A DNA stretch of 64,000 nucleotides from assembly GCF_029227915.1 (NCBI RefSeq), contig NC_079881.1, positions 28,869,501 through 28,933,500 on the forward strand, written 5' to 3'. Position 1 is the first letter of the stretch; the number at the start of each line of letters is the position of its first letter. Below the pieces are notes generated by a model, which was not told the DNA's origin, ran no database searches, and saw nothing but the letters and a program-made list of their open reading frames with translations. Origin of the DNA: Hydractinia symbiolongicarpus (Eukaryota > Cnidaria > Hydrozoa > Anthoathecata > Hydractiniidae). Shown piece by piece: positions 61,101 through 64,000 of the stretch. Made by a program: the position numbers and the translations under genes.

Positions 61101-63821
61101 CAAATGTATACAAATAAAGTACCTTGTGAGTAAACTCATTTCCCGAACGATTTTTTAAATTATTTTTTCACCACTATAACGCATGAGACCTGTATTTTTT
61201 TAAAATATTTTCATTTTTGATGAGAGGTTTAATAAAAGAGGTTTAATTGCCGGAAAACGAAAACCAGCGATTTCCCCTAAATCCCGGGCTTGGCCCGTGT
61301 AGTCTAATGTATACAAAGAAAGTACCCTGTGATTAAACTCATTTCCAGAACGATTTTTTAAATTATTTTTTCACCACTAAAAGGCATAAAACTTGCAGTT
61401 TTTAAAAATGCTTTCATTTTTGATGAGACGCTGAATAAAAGAAGTTTTATCGCCGGCAAACGAAAACCCGCGATTTCACGTAAATCCCGGGCTTGGCCCG
61501 TATAGTCAAAAGTATACAAAGAAAGTACCCAGGGAGTAAACTCATTTCCCGAACGATTTTTTAAATTATTTTTTTACCACTAAAACGCATGAGACTTGTA
61601 GTTTTCAAACTTTTTTTCATTTTTGATGAGTCGCTGAATAAATGAAGTTTATTCGCCGGCAAACGAAAACCCGCGATTTCCCGTAAATCCCGGGCTTGGC
61701 CCGTATAGTTGAATGTATAAAAAGAAAGTACCCAAGGAGTAAACAGATTTCCCGAACGATTTTTTAAATTATTTCTGCACCAATAGAACGAATGAGACTT
61801 GTAGTTTTCAAAAATGTTTTCATTTTTAATGAGAGGTTAAATGAAAGAGGTTTAATTGCCGGAAAACGAAAACCAGCGATTTCTCCTAAATCCCAGGCTT
61901 GGCCCGTGTAGTCGAATGTATACAAAGAAAGTACCCAGTGATTAAACTCATTTCCAGAACGATTTTTTAAATTATTTTTTCACCACTAAAACGCATAAAA
62001 CTTGCAGTTTTCAAAAATGTTTTCATTTTTGATGAGACGCTGAATAAAAGAAGTTTTATCGCCGGCAAACGAAAACCAGCGAATTCCCGTAAATCCCGGG
62101 CTTGGCCCGTGTAGTCTAATGTATACAAAGAAAGTACCCTGTGATTAAACTCATTTCCAGAACGATTTTTTAAATTATTTTTTTACCACTAAAACGCATG
62201 AGACTTGTAGTTTTCAAAAATGTTTTCATTTTTAATGAGACGCTTAATGAAAGAGGTTTAATCGCCGGCAAACGAAAACCCGCGATTTCCCGTAAATAAC
62301 GGACTTGTCCCGTATAGTCGAATGTATACAAATAAAGTACCTTGTGAGTAAACTTCTTTCCAGAACGATTTTTTAAATTATCTTTTCACCACTAAATCGC
62401 ATGAGACTTGTAGTTTTCAAAAATGTTTTCATTTTTCATGAGACGCTGAATAAAAGAAGTTTAAACGCCGGCAAACGAAAACCTGCGAATTCCCTTAAAT
62501 CCCAGACTCGACCCGTATAGTCAAAGGTATACAAAGAAAATACCCAGGGAGTAAACTCATTTCCCGAACGATTTTTTAAATTATTTTTTTACCACTAAAA
62601 CGCATGAGACTTCTAGTTTTCAAACTTTTTTTCATTTTTGATGAGACGCTGAATAAAAGAAGTTTATTCGCCGGCAAACGAAAACCCGCGATTTCCCGTA
62701 AATCCCGGGCTTGGCCAGTATAGTTGAATGTATATAAAGAAAGTACCCAAGGAGTAAACTGATTTCCCGAACGATTTTTTAAATTATTTCTGCACCACTA
62801 GAACGAATGAGACTTGTAGTTTTCAAAAATGTTTTCATTTTTAATGAGACGCTTAATGAAAGAGGTTTAATCGCCGGCAAACGAAAACCCGCGATTTCCC
62901 GTAAATAACGGACTTGTCCCGCATAGTCGAATGTATACAAATAAAGTACCTTGTGAGTAAACTCATTTCCAGAACGATTTTTTAAATTATCTTTTCACCA
63001 CTAAATCGCATGAGACTTGCAGTTTTCAAAAATGCTTTCATTTTTGATGAGACGCTGAATAAAAGAAGTTTTATCGCCGGAAAACGAAAACCCGCGATTT
63101 CACGTAAATCCCGGGCTTGGCCCGTATAGTCAAAAGTATACAAAGAAAGTACCCAGGGAGTAAACTCATTTCCCGAACGATTTTTTAAATTATTATTTAA
63201 CCACTAAAGCCCATGAGACTTGTAGTTTTCAAAAATGTTTTCATTTTTGATGAGACGCTGATTAAAAGAAGTTTAATCGCCGGCAAACGAAAACCCGCCA
63301 TTTCCCGTAAATCCCGGGCTTGGCCCGTATAGTCAAAAGTATACAAAGAAAGTACCCAGGGAGTAAACTCATTTCCCGAACGATTTTTTAAATTATTTTT
63401 TTACCACTAAAACGCATGAGACTTGTAGTTTTCAAACTTTTTTTCATTTTTGATGAGACGCTGAATAAAAGAAGTTTATTCGCCGGCAAACGAAAACCCG
63501 CGATTTCCCGTAAATCCCGGGCTTGGCCCGTATAGTTGAATGTATATAAAGAAAGTACCCAAGGAGTAAACTGATTTCCCGAACGATTTTTTAAATTATT
63601 TCTGCACCACTAGAACGAATGAGACTTGTAGTTTTCAAAAATGTTTTCATTTTTAATGAGACGCTTAATGAAAGAGGTTTAATCGCCGGCAAACGAAAAC
63701 CCGCGATTTCCCGTAAATAACGGACTTGTCCCGTATAGTCGAATGTATACAAATAAAGTACCTTGTGAGTAAACTCATTTCCAGAACGATTTTTTAAATT
63801 ATCTTTTCACCACTAAATCGC
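57934..63821. repeat. Large tandem segmental duplication, copy 2 (29 monomers, 5888 bp)
   Basis: Same monomer order as copy 1 with one extra 203-bp unit at 60574-60776 (ATTTTTCATGAGACGC, GCGAATTCCCG, CCAGACTCGACCCG). About a dozen substitutions separate the copies by eye. Examples: AATAATGGAGG at 58795, TGTATTTTTTT at 61191, AAACAGATTT at 61741, CTTCTAG at 62611 and GGCCAGTATAG at 62713. The high identity marks this as the youngest large event in the window. Confidence 0.87.
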
Positions 63822-64000
63822 ATGAGACTTGCAGTTTTCAAAAATGCTTTCATTTTTGATGAGACGCTGAATAAAAGAAGTTTTATCGCCGGAAAACGAA
63901 AACCCGCGATTTCACGTAAATCCCGGGCTTGGCCCGTATAGTCAAAAGTATACAAAGAAAGTACCCAGGGAGTAAACTCATTTCCCGAACGATTTTTTAA
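63822..64000. repeat. Partial last monomer
   Basis: Divergent-family unit with CTTGCAG, AAAATGCTTTC and GTTTTATCGCCGG, equal to the unit at 63010 four monomers (812 bp) earlier. It is cut by the window end in the TTTTTTAA block. The array continues to the right. Confidence 0.92.

Larger units (their letters stand above)
1..64000. repeat. 203-bp satellite array filling the window
   Basis: Head-to-tail tandem array of a 203-bp monomer, all units in one orientation. The anchor ATGAGACTTG (often ATAAGACTTG or ATGAGACATG) recurs at 116, 319, 522, 725 and so on to 63822. I counted 314 complete units, and nearly all steps are 201-205 bp. The consensus runs through an A/T-rich hairpin-like segment (about 15-40), a CG-rich middle (about 65-118) and an A/T-rich end (about 170-200). 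My consensus has 41 C, 36 G and 12 CpG. No stretch over about 20 bp departs from the monomer, so every interval lacking a gene elsewhere in this annotation is satellite. It is probably eukaryotic heterochromatin; the species and chromosomal position cannot be read from the sequence. Confidence 0.97.

Noticed and set aside
52249-63821. Assembly duplication as the explanation for the 5.7-kb repeat
   Set aside because: Not excluded, but less likely: the copies differ by scattered substitutions and by one whole monomer, and the join is a hybrid unit. A collapsed or doubled contig would be expected to give identical copies. Spanning long reads would decide.
1-64000. CRISPR array or bacterial direct-repeat locus
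   Set aside because: The repeat is 203 bp with no unique spacers between copies and no cas genes. Adjacent units abut with no spacer.
1-64000. Ribosomal DNA, 5S rRNA or histone gene tandem array
   Set aside because: No 5S internal control region, rRNA core sequence or histone-like frame is visible, and the unit is too short and A/T-rich for these.
1-64000. Transposon, LTR or inverted large element inside the array
   Set aside because: Unit-by-unit stepping never met an insertion over 2 bp or an orientation change. All length changes are 1-2 bp or whole monomers.

Overview
The whole 64 kb window is one uninterrupted satellite DNA array. A 203-bp monomer is repeated head-to-tail in a single orientation from base 1 to base 64000. 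Taking the first base of the ATGAGACTTG motif as monomer position 1, I stepped through the window and found 314 complete monomers between 116 and 63821, averaging 202.9 bp, with a partial unit at each end. I saw no unique sequence, transposon, RNA gene, CRISPR array or credible protein gene. My hand-built majority consensus is about 38% G+C and holds 12 CpG dinucleotides against about 7 expected, so it is not CpG-depleted. An array of this kind points to eukaryotic heterochromatin (pericentromeric, centromeric or subtelomeric). I do not recognise the monomer and cannot name the species.

The array is not a uniform string of copies. Diagnostic substitutions and small indels define roughly two dozen monomer subtypes, named here with local letters, and these are arranged in nested higher-order repeats (HORs) that change from domain to domain. 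1-2957: a 609-bp trimer (A-B-C) with one contracted and one expanded copy. 2958-9858: three copies of a 1827-bp nonamer with F-G-H linkers. 9859-13309: an 811-bp tetramer (2.5 copies), then a return to earlier subtypes. 13310-20588: monomers shortened to 201-202 bp, built into 606-bp (O-J-K) and 808-bp (L-M-N-K) modules that join as a 1414-bp heptamer. 20589-31532: a long HOR of 21, 20 and 12 monomers with the same seven-monomer head, containing internal 1217-bp and 1013-bp tandem duplications. 31533-39652: forty monomers of exactly 203 bp mixing S-T dimers and S-U-V trimers. 39653-52248: a 1218-bp hexamer passing into a roughly 2-kb (8-11 monomer) HOR marked by a poly(A) insertion. 52249-64000: a tandem duplication of a 28/29-monomer block of 5.7-5.9 kb, whose copies differ by about a dozen substitutions that I can see and by one whole monomer.

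Nothing here works together as genes. What the window records is how the array evolves: in-register unequal exchange, hybrid monomers at exchange points, recent local amplification, and domain-specific homogenisation. Many short open frames (60-102 codons) occur on both strands, but they are by-products of the monomer. Because 203 is not a multiple of 3, the frame shifts at every unit. All period and boundary values come from counting in the sequence; identity statements are by eye.
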